Source: Henriciella sp045287255 (GTDB lineage: Bacteria; Pseudomonadota; Alphaproteobacteria; Caulobacterales; Hyphomonadaceae). From it: DNA of 64,000 nt. Below, piece by piece: positions 33,152-42,883 of this stretch. Position numbers and translations under genes: made by a program. The notes beneath the pieces are model-generated. The model was not told where the DNA came from. It ran no database searches and saw only the letters and a program-made list of their open reading frames with translations. How positions within the stretch are numbered: the first letter of the stretch is position 1; each line of letters begins with the position of its first letter. Location of the stretch: NCBI RefSeq assembly GCF_045287255.1, contig NZ_CP137142.1, positions 682,001-746,000 on the forward strand. Direction: 5' to 3'.

Positions 33152-35392
33152 CTAGTCCTCATTCAGTTTAAGGGTCTCAGCCTTACCGACTGCCGAGAGC
33201 GCGAAGGCATATTCAAGGGCTGTTTCTTTCAAGCCCTCGAACCGCCCAGAGGCACCACCATGGCCAGCTTCCATATTGATGCGAAGGAAGTATGGGCCCG
33301 CTTCAGGCGCCTCATAGCGCAGTTTGGCGGCCCACTTGCTGGGCTCCCAATAGGTCACGCGAGGGTCAGACAGGCCACCTGTAATCAGCATGGCTGGATA
33401 GTTCATATCCGCTGTCTGATCATATGGGCTGTAGGCCATGATCGTATCATAGTCTTCGGCGCTGGTGATTGGGTTCCCCCATTCCGGCCACTCTGGCGGG
33501 GTTAGCGGCAAGCTTTCATCCGACATCGTATTGATCACATCGACGAATGGAACCGCCGCAATGATGCCAGCAAACAGTTCGGGGTCCTGATTGACGGCTG
33601 CACCCATCAGCAAGCCACCGGCAGAACCGCCCATACCAACAATATTACCGCGGCTTGTATAGTTCTCCGCGACAAGGTGGTTACCGGCATCAACATAATC
33701 GTTGAACGTGTTGACCTTCTTTTCCAGCTTCCCATCAAGGTACCACTGATAGCCTTTTGCCATTGATCCGCGGGGGTGAGCGATGGCGTAAACCATGCCG
33801 CGATTGGCAAGGGCGAGTGGCGTCGTACGGAAGCGGGCTGATACTGTGCTACCATAAGATCCATAGCCATATAGCAGCATTGGGGCCGTGCCATCAATTG
33901 GCGTATCCTTGTGACGAAGGATGGTTACCGGGACCGTCTCTCCATCCCGAGCCGGGGCCATAATGCGGGTAACGATGTAATCGTCGGGATTGTGGCCAGA
34001 CGGTACTTCACGGGTTTTGCGCAGGACGCGTTCTTGCGAAGCAACATCATAATCGTATTCCTGATCCGGGGTTGATGGAGAGGAATACTCAAACCGCATG
34101 CTGGTTGTGTCATAGTCGTAGCCCGTCGACATGGACAGGTCATAGGCCTCTTCCTCGAACGCGATGGTGTGCTCCTCACCGCTTTCGCGCTCGCGCACGA
34201 CAATGCGGGGCAAACCTTCATTGCGCTCCAGACGGATTAGATGATCCTTAAGCACTTCCATACCGAGAATAAGTGTCCCGGCGCGGTGTGGGACGATTTC
34301 TGCCCAATTCTCGCGCCCGGGATTATCGACAGGAGCGGTAACAATCTTGAAGTCGACGGCGCCACCTTCATTCGTCGAAATAACGAAGTTATCTTCCCAA
34401 TGATCAACGCTGTATTCCAGATCGGTTTCACGTGCGGATATGAGTTGTGGCTCTGGGTCAGTGGCATCTGCCGGGAAGAAGCGGACTTCCGATGTTGTGT
34501 GAGAACCGGATGTGACGAAGATATATTTGCCGCTTTGGGATTTGCTGACCCCGGTGAAGAAGCCTGGATCGCTTTCGCGGAAGATCTCGGTGGACGTCCC
34601 ATCACCGCCCAGGGCATAGCGATGTACAGCGACCGGGCGGCCATTATCATCACGTTCCACCCAGTAGATGGCATCGCTGTTTTCGCTCCAGGTAAAAGAC
34701 CCAGCTGTGCCCGTTACGACATCAGGAAGGTCTTCACCGGTCGCGAGATCACGGAATTTAATGTCGTAAACCTCAGAACCTTGATCATCATAGGCATAGG
34801 CGACCAGTTTATGGTCTGGGCTATGACCCAGGGCCCCGAAAGCAAAATAGGCTTTGCCTTCCCCCATTTTGTCGCCGTCCAAAAGGATTTCGACTTCGGC
34901 CTCTTCATTATAGGTTTCTGCTGCAGGCTTACGGGCAAAGATCGGGTACTCGCCGCCAGTGCGGAATTTGGTCAGGTAAGCGTAAGGACCGTCCACATTT
35001 GGAAGTGACTGGTCATCTTCCTTGATACGGCCGCGCATCTCTTCGAACAGTTCATCGGTCAGGCCAGCCAATGGCTCTTCGAGGCCAGCCTTGGTATAGG
35101 CGTTTTCAGCCTCTAGGTATTCGCGGATGTCCTGACGCAGAACGGTTGGGTCACGCATGACTTCCTGCCAGTTCTCATCCTTCATCCAGTGATAAGGATC
35201 GACCCGCGTGCGACCGACCTGTTCGATAGTCTCAGGGATGCGCGTCGCAGCAGGAGGGGTAAGGGAAGCAAGGTCAAACGGCACGGTCTGGCTGATCTCC
35301 GTAGAAGGTTCAGAAGGGGTTTCGCTCTGTCCGCCACAGGCTGTGAATAGGGCTACGGCGGCAGCGGACGACAGGAAGGTGGATAAACGCAT
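33152..35392 (-). CDS. Prolyl oligopeptidase (S9A, oligopeptidase B type), lipoprotein
   Basis: 746 residues. Signal peptide with lipobox ALFTAC (Cys19), so it is bound in the envelope, whereas classic oligopeptidase B is cytoplasmic. A seven-bladed beta-propeller covers about 60-460, and the hydrolase domain has the nucleophile Ser590 in GMGGSAGGLLMG, the Asp region GGLSDPRVTYWEP and the His in NMEAGHGGASGRF. It cleaves short peptides, in this subgroup after basic residues. It lies between the AraC gene and msrB, same strand. No operon partner is evident. Confidence 0.93.
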   Translation of the reverse strand: MRLSTFLSSAAAVALFTACGGQSETPSEPSTEISQTVPFDLASLTPPAATRIPETIEQVGRTRVDPYHWMKDENWQEVMRDPTVLRQDIREYLEAENAYTKAGLEEPLAGLTDELFEEMRGRIKEDDQSLPNVDGPYAYLTKFRTGGEYPIFARKPAAETYNEEAEVEILLDGDKMGEGKAYFAFGALGHSPDHKLVAYAYDDQGSEVYDIKFRDLATGEDLPDVVTGTAGSFTWSENSDAIYWVERDDNGRPVAVHRYALGGDGTSTEIFRESDPGFFTGVSKSQSGKYIFVTSGSHTTSEVRFFPADATDPEPQLISARETDLEYSVDHWEDNFVISTNEGGAVDFKIVTAPVDNPGRENWAEIVPHRAGTLILGMEVLKDHLIRLERNEGLPRIVVRERESGEEHTIAFEEEAYDLSMSTGYDYDTTSMRFEYSSPSTPDQEYDYDVASQERVLRKTREVPSGHNPDDYIVTRIMAPARDGETVPVTILRHKDTPIDGTAPMLLYGYGSYGSTVSARFRTTPLALANRGMVYAIAHPRGSMAKGYQWYLDGKLEKKVNTFNDYVDAGNHLVAENYTSRGNIVGMGGSAGGLLMGAAVNQDPELFAGIIAAVPFVDVINTMSDESLPLTPPEWPEWGNPITSAEDYDTIMAYSPYDQTADMNYPAMLITGGLSDPRVTYWEPSKWAAKLRYEAPEAGPYFLRINMEAGHGGASGRFEGLKETALEYAFALSAVGKAETLKLNED

Positions 35393-35460
35393 GAGAGACT
35401 CCGCAATATCAAATTGCGAGCGAGCCTATCCATGTTGTTACACTTGTCCAGTGATGAGTT

Positions 35461-35889
35461 TTAAGTTCCTGCGACTTTGAACTTCAACACGACCCCATTG
35501 ATACACCAGCGCTTCCCGGTCGGGGGTGGGCCATCCTTGAAAACATGGCCCATATGCAGGCCGCAGGTTGCGCAATGACACTCTGTACGCGGGTAGATCA
35601 GCTTGAAATCTGTCTTCGTGTCGACCGCACTTTCGCGGATCGGTTGCCAGAAGCTTGGCCAGCCTGTGCCACTGTCAAACTTATGCTCTGATGACCAGAG
35701 CGGCGTATCGCAACCGACGCAATGAAACACGCCATCACGTTTCTCCTCATTATGCTCTGAGGTGAAGGCGCGCTCTGTGCCTTCTTTCACGCCAACGCGG
35801 AACTGTTCCTCTGTCAGACGCTCGCGCCATTCGGCATTGGAGCGCGTGATCTTCTTTTCATTGCCGGGCTTGGGCATAGCAGGGATCAT
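35461..35889 (-). CDS. msrB: Peptide-methionine (R)-S-oxide reductase
   Basis: 142 residues. MsrB reduces methionine-R-sulphoxide in proteins. The zinc site is Cys57, Cys60 (CVGC), Cys106 and Cys109 (CATC); the catalytic cysteine is Cys129 in KRWCINGV; the substrate segment DSGTGWPSFWQP is intact. No signal peptide, so cytoplasmic. The Sel1-repeat gene upstream is on the same strand, ending 34 bases before this start. Confidence 0.96.
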   Translation of the reverse strand: MIPAMPKPGNEKKITRSNAEWRERLTEEQFRVGVKEGTERAFTSEHNEEKRDGVFHCVGCDTPLWSSEHKFDSGTGWPSFWQPIRESAVDTKTDFKLIYPRTECHCATCGLHMGHVFKDGPPPTGKRWCINGVVLKFKVAGT

Positions 35890-35922
35890 CAGGAACTCCT
35901 TCTTTCTGATCCCATAATATAG

Positions 35923-37746
35923 TTATTTTGACAGCATTTGACAGGCTGCCTGGGCGCCAAGGTTACATCCCTTGGTCAGAGCAACTACAGCGCCTGCCTC
36001 ATCAGCCGTGCCGCCTATGCCCTCTCTCAAAGCGACACCATAGTTGCGACAACCATCATTATAGTTGCCGTCGCAGGCTTTTTTGAACAGGGCGCGCGCG
36101 GTCACATCATCTTTCGGTCCACCTTCGCCATTATAGTGTACCAGTCCCAGATTACTGCAGCCTTGGGCGAAGTTCAGATCGCATGACTTCTTGTAGCTTG
36201 CCCGGCCTGCGACCGGCTCAATCGAGCCACCACGACCTTTGAACTGCGAAAAGCCCAAACTGTTACACCCAGCCCCATCGCTTAGGTCACAAGACTGTTT
36301 ATAGAAATTATGAGCACTTCTTAAGTCAGCTGCGCCAGCGCGACCATTCACAGCAAAGTCACCGAGATTGCGACAGGCAACACCACTCTTCAGTGAACAT
36401 GCTTTCTCGTAAAATGACTTGGCAATACCGTCATTTCTGTCGCGACCGAGCCCACTTGCGTAAAGAACGCCGAGATTGTTACAGCCGCTAGCATAGTCCT
36501 TCTCACAGGCTGTCGTGTAGTCCGTATGGGCTTTGGCATAATCGATGTCTATACCGCGACCATAATGGTAGGCATATCCTGTCTGGTAACAGGCTGTCGC
36601 ATCATCGCCTGCGCAGCCTTTCATATAATAGGTATGCGCCTGCGTGACATCTTTTTCGCCAACGCGGCCATCTCTCAGGAAATCACCGATATTCCGGCAG
36701 GCAATTGCATTATTTAACTCACAAGCTTTTTGATAGAGCTCGAAAGCTTTAGGATCATTCTTGGGAAAGCCTTTGCCATCGGCATGTAAAACACCGAGAT
36801 TGTTGCAGCCACGTGCATTACCTGCGTCACAGGCTTTCGTATATGCCTCTATGGCTTGTGCATAATCAACGGCCTGTTCACGGCCATAATGAGCTGAATA
36901 TCCAACCTGGTAACAGGATGCGGCGATGTTGAGTTCGCATCCCTTTGCGTAGGCAATGTTGCCAGCAACCATGTCTTTAGCGACACCCTTACCATCATTG
37001 TAGAGATCGCCGAGATTATCGCAGGCAAAGCCATTATTTCCATCGCAAGCTTTTTGGTAAAAGGCGCGGGCTTTGACATAATCAACATTACCCCCTTCAC
37101 CGCGCTCATGCATGATGCCGCGAACATTGCATGCGCCGGCTAGGTTTTGGTCGCACGCCTTCTGATAATTGTTGGCGGCTTTTATGAAATCAATTGCCCC
37201 GCCCTCGCCGTTGCGCTGCATATAAGCAGCAGATTCACAGCCCTGCGTGTGGCTAAGGGTGCAAGATTTATTAAATGAAATCAGTGCGCTGGAGAGGTTC
37301 TTTGGTCCGCCTTGGGCATTGTACTCCATGCTGCCAAGATAGAAGCAGCCCTCTGCATTATTCCCGTTACATGCGGTTATATATGCAGCACGTGCAGCCG
37401 TATCATTTTTCTCAACACCCTTGCCATCGAAGAGCAGGTTGCCCTTGCCTTCGCAGGCGCTCGCGCCACCAAGGTTGCAACCCATGTCAAAAAAGCTGAA
37501 GGCCGTTTTGAAGTCATCGCTGTCTTCTGATGCGCTATAGATTAGACCGACATAGTTACAGGCCTCTGCATAGGACTGCGCACACGCCGACACGAAATCT
37601 TCCAGGACATTATCGATCTCACCCGCTTCGATACGCGCTTTCGCGTCTTCAAAAAGCTGTTCCGGTGTTGGGGTTTGGGCGCTTGCCGATAGTGACAGCG
37701 TCAAAAATGCCAGAGCTGTAAGGAACAGGGTGATGAAATAGCGCAT
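35923..37746 (-). CDS. Cysteine-rich Sel1-repeat protein (Hcp type)
   Basis: 607 residues: signal peptide MRYFITLFLTALAFLTLSLS, cleaved near residue 23, then 15 Sel1/TPR-like repeats of about 36 residues plus a half repeat, each carrying two cysteines in the pattern C-x7-C (Cys55 to Cys602). Disulphide-bonded Hcp-type proteins of Helicobacter use this pattern. Typical units read NLGxLYxxGxGV with KACDxNN. Repeats 7-9 and 10-12 are more alike than single repeats, giving a unit of about 108 residues (YQxGYxxHYGR, then NNLGVL, then RNIGDF or RNLGDF). Function unknown; Sel1 proteins are scaffolds for protein-protein contacts. Exported and oxidised, so periplasmic or surface. Confidence 0.9.
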   Translation of the reverse strand: MRYFITLFLTALAFLTLSLSASAQTPTPEQLFEDAKARIEAGEIDNVLEDFVSACAQSYAEACNYVGLIYSASEDSDDFKTAFSFFDMGCNLGGASACEGKGNLLFDGKGVEKNDTAARAAYITACNGNNAEGCFYLGSMEYNAQGGPKNLSSALISFNKSCTLSHTQGCESAAYMQRNGEGGAIDFIKAANNYQKACDQNLAGACNVRGIMHERGEGGNVDYVKARAFYQKACDGNNGFACDNLGDLYNDGKGVAKDMVAGNIAYAKGCELNIAASCYQVGYSAHYGREQAVDYAQAIEAYTKACDAGNARGCNNLGVLHADGKGFPKNDPKAFELYQKACELNNAIACRNIGDFLRDGRVGEKDVTQAHTYYMKGCAGDDATACYQTGYAYHYGRGIDIDYAKAHTDYTTACEKDYASGCNNLGVLYASGLGRDRNDGIAKSFYEKACSLKSGVACRNLGDFAVNGRAGAADLRSAHNFYKQSCDLSDGAGCNSLGFSQFKGRGGSIEPVAGRASYKKSCDLNFAQGCSNLGLVHYNGEGGPKDDVTARALFKKACDGNYNDGCRNYGVALREGIGGTADEAGAVVALTKGCNLGAQAACQMLSK

Positions 37747-37820
37747 GCGTGCCTCCTCTATGAGGGCACACTAAACGTGCATGGCTATCGATCATCACCC
37801 CTGAGGGTTAAGGGGCTGTT

Positions 37821-38276
37821 CTAGCCGTATAAAACTGTGATGGTCTCGGCGACACAGGCCGGGCGTTCCTGACCTTCAATCTCGATTGTGCATTCAGAGA
37901 TCATCTGCTTGCCGCCAGCCTTGGCATTCACCTCTTTAACGGTCTGGCGCATGCGCAGCTTCGAGCCGACAGGCACCATATTGGTGAAGCGTACTTTGTT
38001 CGCGCCGTAATTGATTCCCCGGGTTGTACCTTCAACGCGCATCACTTCCGGACCAAGCATCGGGAGAAGAGACAAGGTGAGGTAGCCATGGACGATTGGG
38101 CTGCCGAGTTCCTTGGTGGCGCGCTCAACGTCGACATGAATCCACTGATGATCACCAGTCGCTTCGGCAAACATGTTGACGCGCTCCTGGTCAATCGTGT
38201 GCCAGTCCGAGACACCAATTTCTTTGCCGGTCAGGCTTTCAAGGTCGTTGTAATGAACAGTGGTCGGGTTCGCCAT
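37821..38276 (-). CDS. MaoC-type (R)-enoyl-CoA hydratase
   Basis: 151 residues from ATG 38276 (AGGAGG upstream); the frame is open a little further. Single hotdog fold with the hydratase dyad Asp42 and His47 in ATGDHQWIHVD, and the family's SPIVHGYLTLSLLPML. It hydrates trans-2-enoyl-CoA. Neighbours on the same strand are a VOC protein and an acyl-CoA synthetase, so it may serve fatty or bile/aromatic acid breakdown. There is 140 bases of gap to the VOC gene, so a separate promoter is likely. Confidence 0.9.
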   Translation of the reverse strand: MANPTTVHYNDLESLTGKEIGVSDWHTIDQERVNMFAEATGDHQWIHVDVERATKELGSPIVHGYLTLSLLPMLGPEVMRVEGTTRGINYGANKVRFTNMVPVGSKLRMRQTVKEVNAKAGGKQMISECTIEIEGQERPACVAETITVLYG

Positions 38277-38416
38277 GGTATCCTCCTGAGAATGATCCGG
38301 GACAATCAAGCGCGCGGCGACGAAACACGCAAGGGGTGACGCAGGGAATCAATCCGTGGGTCTGTGCGGATGGGCGGGGTGTTCAGACGTAAAATGCCTA
38401 TAGCTATGACAGGTTG

Positions 38417-38785
38417 CTATCGATGCTGATCAATCATGATATTGTTACCATCTGGATCAGTGAAGGTGATATGGGCTGGACCTGAACCAGCTTCATCAGC
38501 AGTTGTCTCTATTTCGATACCAGCACTGCGTAACTGCTTCTGGATTTCACGGACATCATCGAATGGGTTCACCTCATTGGCGTCCTGATCCCAACCAGGA
38601 TTGAAGGTCAGGATGTTCTTGTCGAACATACCCTCAAACAGACCAATCAAGGTATCGCCGTTTTTCATGATCAGCCATTTATGCGCTTCGTTTCCCTCCG
38701 TGGTAAAACCGAGAGCTTCATAAAATTTACGTGACGCGGAAATGTCTTTCACGGTCAGGCTGATGGAAAAGGCGCCGAGCTTCAT
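38417..38785 (-). CDS. VOC-superfamily (glyoxalase/bleomycin-resistance fold) protein
   Basis: 122 residues, one full vicinal-oxygen-chelate module: SISLTVKDISASRKFYEALG at about 7-26 and ITFTDPDGNNIMIDQH at the C-terminus. Metal ligands and substrate cannot be fixed from sequence alone; many such small proteins are uncharacterised. It lies 30 bases after the acyl-CoA synthetase gene on the same strand, so the two could be co-transcribed. Confidence 0.85.
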   Translation of the reverse strand: MKLGAFSISLTVKDISASRKFYEALGFTTEGNEAHKWLIMKNGDTLIGLFEGMFDKNILTFNPGWDQDANEVNPFDDVREIQKQLRSAGIEIETTADEAGSGPAHITFTDPDGNNIMIDQHR

Positions 38786-38815
38786 GGGTTTGCTCCCCTC
38801 AAGAAGGTTGATGGA

Positions 38816-40363
38816 TCAGACGATCCGACTGTCCTTCTTACCCCAATAGCGGTCGCGCACCAAACGCTTGTACAACTTTCCCGTGGGGTGACGTGGGAGT
38901 TCAGGGTCAAAATCAATGCTTTTCGGGCATTTGATTTTGGCGAGATTCGAGCGGCAGAACTCGAGTAATTCTTCTGCGAGTTCCGGTGTCCCTTGAATGC
39001 CGTCCATTGGCTGAACCACAGCTTTCACTTGTTCACCGAACTCCTCGTCAGGCACGCCAATCACCGCGACATCGGCCACAGATGGATGCGTGATCAGGAT
39101 ATTCTCGGCCTCTTGCGGATAAATATTCACGCCACCGGAAATGATCATGAAGGCTTTGCGGTCTGTAAGGTAGAGGAAGCCATCCTTATCAACTTTGCCA
39201 ACATCGCCGAGCGATGACCAATCGGGGCATTTGGGGTTGAGTGCGCCTTTGGTTTTCTCGGGATCATTGTGATAGTTTGGCGTTGGCGTGCCGCCAAAGT
39301 AGATCTGGCCTTCTTCGCCTACAGGAACTTCGTCACCAGCCTCATCGCAGATATGCAATTCGCCCCAGATTGGAAACCCGACCGTGCCTTTATGGGCAAG
39401 CCACTGTTCTGAATTAGCCCACGTCATACCATTGCCTTCAGAGCCGGCATAATACTCTTCGATCACCGGGCCCCACCAGTCGATCATCTGTTCCTTGACC
39501 GGGATCGGGCAGGGAGCTGCTGCGTGTACAACGGCCTTAAGGCTGGAGACATCATACTTGTTGCGAACGTCTTCTGGTAGTTTCAGCATTTTGACGAACA
39601 TGGTCGGCACAGTTTGGGAATGCGTGACCTGATATTTCTCAACCAATGCCAGATAGGTCTCGGCGTCAAACTTCTCCATTATGATCAGCGTATTGCCGAA
39701 CTTTGTCATACTCATGCACCAGCGCAACGGTGCGGCATGGTAGAGTGGGGCAGGAGAGAGATAGACCCCATCGGGGACAATGCGGAACAGACCCTGCGCG
39801 ATCATGATCAGGGCATTGCTGGCATCAATGGCAGGGTCTTCCGGCAAAGGGGGACGGATGCCTTTTGGGCGCCCCGTGGTGCCAGAGGAATAGAGCATAT
39901 CCGTGCCCGCACGTTCATCGGCAATCCGGCTTTCTGGCATACCGGCCCGCACACCTTCCAAAGGTTCGAAACCTTCAATCTTGCCATCAATAGACCAGTA
40001 AGCATCAAGCTCTGTGATGACTTTCACGTCTTCAGCCACTGTACGCAAACCTGCTGAGGCAATGAGCAGACGTGCACCGCTATCCTTGATAATGTAGTCA
40101 ACTTCGGGCGTCGTCAGGCGAGATGAGATGGCCACATAATACAAGCCTGCACGGTGGGCGGCCCAGCATATCTCAAAGAAGCGCGGTGAGTTTTCTGCGA
40201 ACAGGGCAATGGTATCGCCAGTTTTCAACCCTAAAGTCCGAAAGGCGTGGGCGATCTGATTGGATCGATCTTCAAGCTGTTTGAACGTCACAGTCTCGCC
40301 CGAGCCTGCCATGATATAGGCAGGCTTGTCGGGCATGGTCTGGGCATGATGGCTGGGGTGCAT
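38816..40363 (-). CDS. Acyl-CoA synthetase (AMP-forming)
   Basis: 515 residues of the ANL superfamily. It activates a carboxylic acid via an acyl-adenylate. P-loop SSGTTGRPKG with Lys167; acetyl-binding/hinge motif LTDRKAFMIISGGVNIYP; catalytic Lys496 in HPTGKLYKR. The length and the NxYPQEAENIL stretch are as in medium-chain and bile/aromatic acid ligases. Together with the MaoC hydratase downstream, it fits a beta-oxidation-like pathway; the substrate is unknown. The start codon follows a purine-rich stretch rich in GGAG-like bases. Confidence 0.92.
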   Translation of the reverse strand: MHPSHHAQTMPDKPAYIMAGSGETVTFKQLEDRSNQIAHAFRTLGLKTGDTIALFAENSPRFFEICWAAHRAGLYYVAISSRLTTPEVDYIIKDSGARLLIASAGLRTVAEDVKVITELDAYWSIDGKIEGFEPLEGVRAGMPESRIADERAGTDMLYSSGTTGRPKGIRPPLPEDPAIDASNALIMIAQGLFRIVPDGVYLSPAPLYHAAPLRWCMSMTKFGNTLIIMEKFDAETYLALVEKYQVTHSQTVPTMFVKMLKLPEDVRNKYDVSSLKAVVHAAAPCPIPVKEQMIDWWGPVIEEYYAGSEGNGMTWANSEQWLAHKGTVGFPIWGELHICDEAGDEVPVGEEGQIYFGGTPTPNYHNDPEKTKGALNPKCPDWSSLGDVGKVDKDGFLYLTDRKAFMIISGGVNIYPQEAENILITHPSVADVAVIGVPDEEFGEQVKAVVQPMDGIQGTPELAEELLEFCRSNLAKIKCPKSIDFDPELPRHPTGKLYKRLVRDRYWGKKDSRIV

Positions 40364-40439
40364 CGCTGTGTCTCCTCCGGCGGCTCTTCTGGCCTTTGCA
40401 GAGAAGATTATCGGCTTGTTACGCCCTGTCCACGCTCAC

Positions 40440-41252
40440 CTAGGGGGAAGGGACAAGTTCCCGATAGGCGTGCCAGCTTGCCAGTCCAATCAATGGAAAG
40501 ACGATGATCAGGCCAAAGAAGGCTGTTGCAATCCCTATTGCCGTCAGCACAGAGATAATCAGTGCCCAGAACAACATAGGCATAGGGTTGTCCAACACCG
40601 CGCGGATACTGGTAATCGTTGCCGTCCAGACATCGCGTTTCTTGTCGAGCATCATCGGGGCAGAGATCACAACCAACATATAGGCGAGCAAGGCGATAAT
40701 CGCCCCAACCACAGTTCCAGTGACAGCCATCATTTGTCCATCTGGATCAGTAAACATGAAGGTCAGGAACTCAGCGGGTGTCTTGTGTAATGTCCGGGTT
40801 GATAGCGCATAAACAACCTGTGCGATGCGCGTCCATAACAGGTAAATCAGGAACAGCGCCAAGCCGAGATAGGCAAGATCGCTGCGAAAAGCCGACCGCA
40901 CAAAGGCCATATCACCAAGGCTGGGCGTCTCACCTTTCTCGATTTGCCGTGCGGCTTCATAAAGCCCCATAGCCAAGACCGGGGCAATCAGAAAGAACCC
41001 CCCAGCCAAAACAAAAATCCAGGCAAAGGCTCCGCTGAAGACCAGTGCCCAGCCGATAAAAGCGCTTATTCCGGCAAGAACAATCCCGTAAATCAAACAA
41101 GGCAATGGAGCTTTGGTAAAGTCACTCCAGCCACGCTTAAGCCAACCGAGCGGCGCGCCGAGTTCAATTTTTGCAACCGATGGCAAGCCCGGTGTGGTCG
41201 CCATATCTGGCGTTGCTTCAACCTCCGCAGAGTCCTTATCCTGATCGTCCAT
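40440..41252 (-). CDS. DUF2189 integral membrane protein
   Basis: 270 residues. An acidic N-terminal tail (1-25) is followed by the DUF2189 signature APLGWLKRGWSDFTKAP and by about six transmembrane helices, paired in two halves (GIVLAGISAFIGWALVFSG; PVLAMGLYEAARQIEKGE; later AMMLDKK-type loops and FWALIISVLTAIGIATAFF). Function unknown; some are linked to cytochrome oxidase genes, none of which is here. Flanked by a decarboxylase gene 65 bases upstream and the acyl-CoA synthetase downstream. Confidence 0.85.
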   Translation of the reverse strand: MDDQDKDSAEVEATPDMATTPGLPSVAKIELGAPLGWLKRGWSDFTKAPLPCLIYGIVLAGISAFIGWALVFSGAFAWIFVLAGGFFLIAPVLAMGLYEAARQIEKGETPSLGDMAFVRSAFRSDLAYLGLALFLIYLLWTRIAQVVYALSTRTLHKTPAEFLTFMFTDPDGQMMAVTGTVVGAIIALLAYMLVVISAPMMLDKKRDVWTATITSIRAVLDNPMPMLFWALIISVLTAIGIATAFFGLIIVFPLIGLASWHAYRELVPSP

Positions 41253-41317
41253 TTATGCCTCCCTGTTTTTGTAAAAACGCTAGGTACGTCACCCACAAGA
41301 ACAATAAGGACCAATAT

Positions 41318-42760
41318 TTAAACTTGGGCAAGTCGATCAATGGCTTCGACGAGCATATCGAGATCAGCTCTAGTTGTGCGATGGTTGGTTATATTCACGC
41401 GAATGGCGGTTTTGCCATGGATACGAGTCGTTGAAGGGGCGGCAATGCCGGAAATCTGTAAGTCTTCAACAAGTGTGTTGACGCGCTGATCTCGTTCAAC
41501 CTCGGTGAGTGCTGGCCATACCGGCCGAAAACAATTGATCTGTAAGGGCGCAGGCGCAAGCCTTTCAAGACGAGGGTGACGCTCGATCAGATCCGTTAGA
41601 TAAGCCGCTTGCTCGACATTCTGTTCGATCTGTTCTCCGAGGCGCTTTGGCCCAAATTCCAGAAGCTGCGCCCAGACTTTAAGAGCGCGAAAGCTGCGCG
41701 AGAGTTCAGGGCCCAGATCCGTTGGCCAGGTCTCTCCTGCGGCGAGGCCTCTCGTGCTCGCAGCCAGATAGTCCGGACGCATTGAGAAGGCGGCTTTGTG
41801 CGCGGTCTTATCTTTAATGAGAACGCAACCAGCATCGTAATTGACGTGCAGCCATTTGTGGAAATCGAAAGCCAGACTGTCGGCTTGCTCAAGCCCGGAA
41901 AGGCGAGGTTTCAAACGCTCTGAGAGCGCCATACAGGCTCCAAAGGCCCCGTCGACATGGAACCAGAGTTGCTCGCGCTTCGCAATCATGGCGAGTTGGG
42001 CCAGAGGATCGATGGCGCCCGTGTTCACGGTTCCGGCAGAACCGACCAGAGCAAATGGGGTAAAGCCATCTGCGCGATCTTTCTGGATCGCCCGTTCCAG
42101 ACTGTCCGTATCAATCTCAAACGCCTCCGTGACGGGAAGTCTACGCAGGGCGTTCATGCCCAAGCCGAGTATGTCGAGGGCGCGGGCCAGACAAGAGTGC
42201 CCTTCTGATGAGACATAGGCGACCAGCTTTGCGCCAGTCACGCCTTGGTCTCGAGCATTGTCTAGAGCGCGATCTCTCGCAGCCTTGAGGGCAATGATCG
42301 TTGCCATGCTGGTGCCGGATACGATCAAGCCACTCGCTGTTTCTGGGAATTCAAAAATGTGCTTGCACCAGTCAATGAGCTGCGCTTCGACTTGCAGGCC
42401 AACATGGTTGCGTCCGCCGCAATTCGCGTTCATGGCTGCGGCGACCATTTCGGCCAGCATGTTAGAGGGGGTGCCGCTGCCGTGAACCCAACCGAAGAAA
42501 CGCGGGTGCGTGTTGCCGACCCCATAAGGCAAGAGGTCTGTCAGAGCTGTGCGTACCGCTTCTGTGCCAATGCCATCAGAGGGGAGGGGGGCTTTTAAAG
42601 TCTCGGCTAAATCATCAGGAGCCGGCGTCCAGACTCTGCCCTCTCTGGCCTCTTCAAGATGGGTCAGAGTGGCATCAAGCACTGCGTGAGCCTGCTTTCG
42701 GAAAGCACTCCAATCACTTGGTTCTAAACTATTTTCTGCTTGGTGGTCATCTTGGGTCAT
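41318..42760 (-). CDS. PLP-dependent group II amino acid decarboxylase
   Basis: 480 residues, fold type I. The PLP lysine is Lys302 in FDFHKWLHVN; other marks are HPRFFGWVHGSGTP, GGRNHVGLQVEAQLIDWCKH, VSGTSMATIIALKAARD and WFHVDGAFGACM (the Asp that holds the pyridine nitrogen). It resembles aromatic L-amino acid or tyrosine/DOPA/tryptophan decarboxylases; the substrate is not certain. It is divergent from the ECF sigma gene with about 120 bases between starts. No transporter for a product amine is adjacent. Confidence 0.9.
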   Translation of the reverse strand: MTQDDHQAENSLEPSDWSAFRKQAHAVLDATLTHLEEAREGRVWTPAPDDLAETLKAPLPSDGIGTEAVRTALTDLLPYGVGNTHPRFFGWVHGSGTPSNMLAEMVAAAMNANCGGRNHVGLQVEAQLIDWCKHIFEFPETASGLIVSGTSMATIIALKAARDRALDNARDQGVTGAKLVAYVSSEGHSCLARALDILGLGMNALRRLPVTEAFEIDTDSLERAIQKDRADGFTPFALVGSAGTVNTGAIDPLAQLAMIAKREQLWFHVDGAFGACMALSERLKPRLSGLEQADSLAFDFHKWLHVNYDAGCVLIKDKTAHKAAFSMRPDYLAASTRGLAAGETWPTDLGPELSRSFRALKVWAQLLEFGPKRLGEQIEQNVEQAAYLTDLIERHPRLERLAPAPLQINCFRPVWPALTEVERDQRVNTLVEDLQISGIAAPSTTRIHGKTAIRVNITNHRTTRADLDMLVEAIDRLAQV

Positions 42761-42825
42761 GGCGCGGGCATAGTCGAGACTGCTGCGAATGAGAAGCGCG
42801 GCAAAATGCGTCTGCTTCTTTGTTT

Positions 42826-42853
42826 TGAACCTTTCATGTGGCCGCAGCGACTA
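42826..42853 (+). promoter_or_regulatory. Candidate ECF-type promoter of the sigma factor gene
   Basis: TGAACC (42826-42831), 16-base spacer, CGACTA (42848-42853): close to the ECF pattern GGAAC-N16-CGTCT. It ends 30 bases upstream of the GTG start, which is appropriate for autoregulation of the ECF sigma gene. Confidence 0.45.
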
Positions 42854-42883
42854 TCATAGTGTTGGTAACCAGGAGGCCCGTGC

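Noticed and set aside
35923..37746. Regular repeats of about 108 bases that could look like a CRISPR or tandem DNA array
   Set aside because: The periodicity is that of a coding repeat (36 residues) in one frame; the DNA units differ widely and there are no identical direct repeats with spacers.
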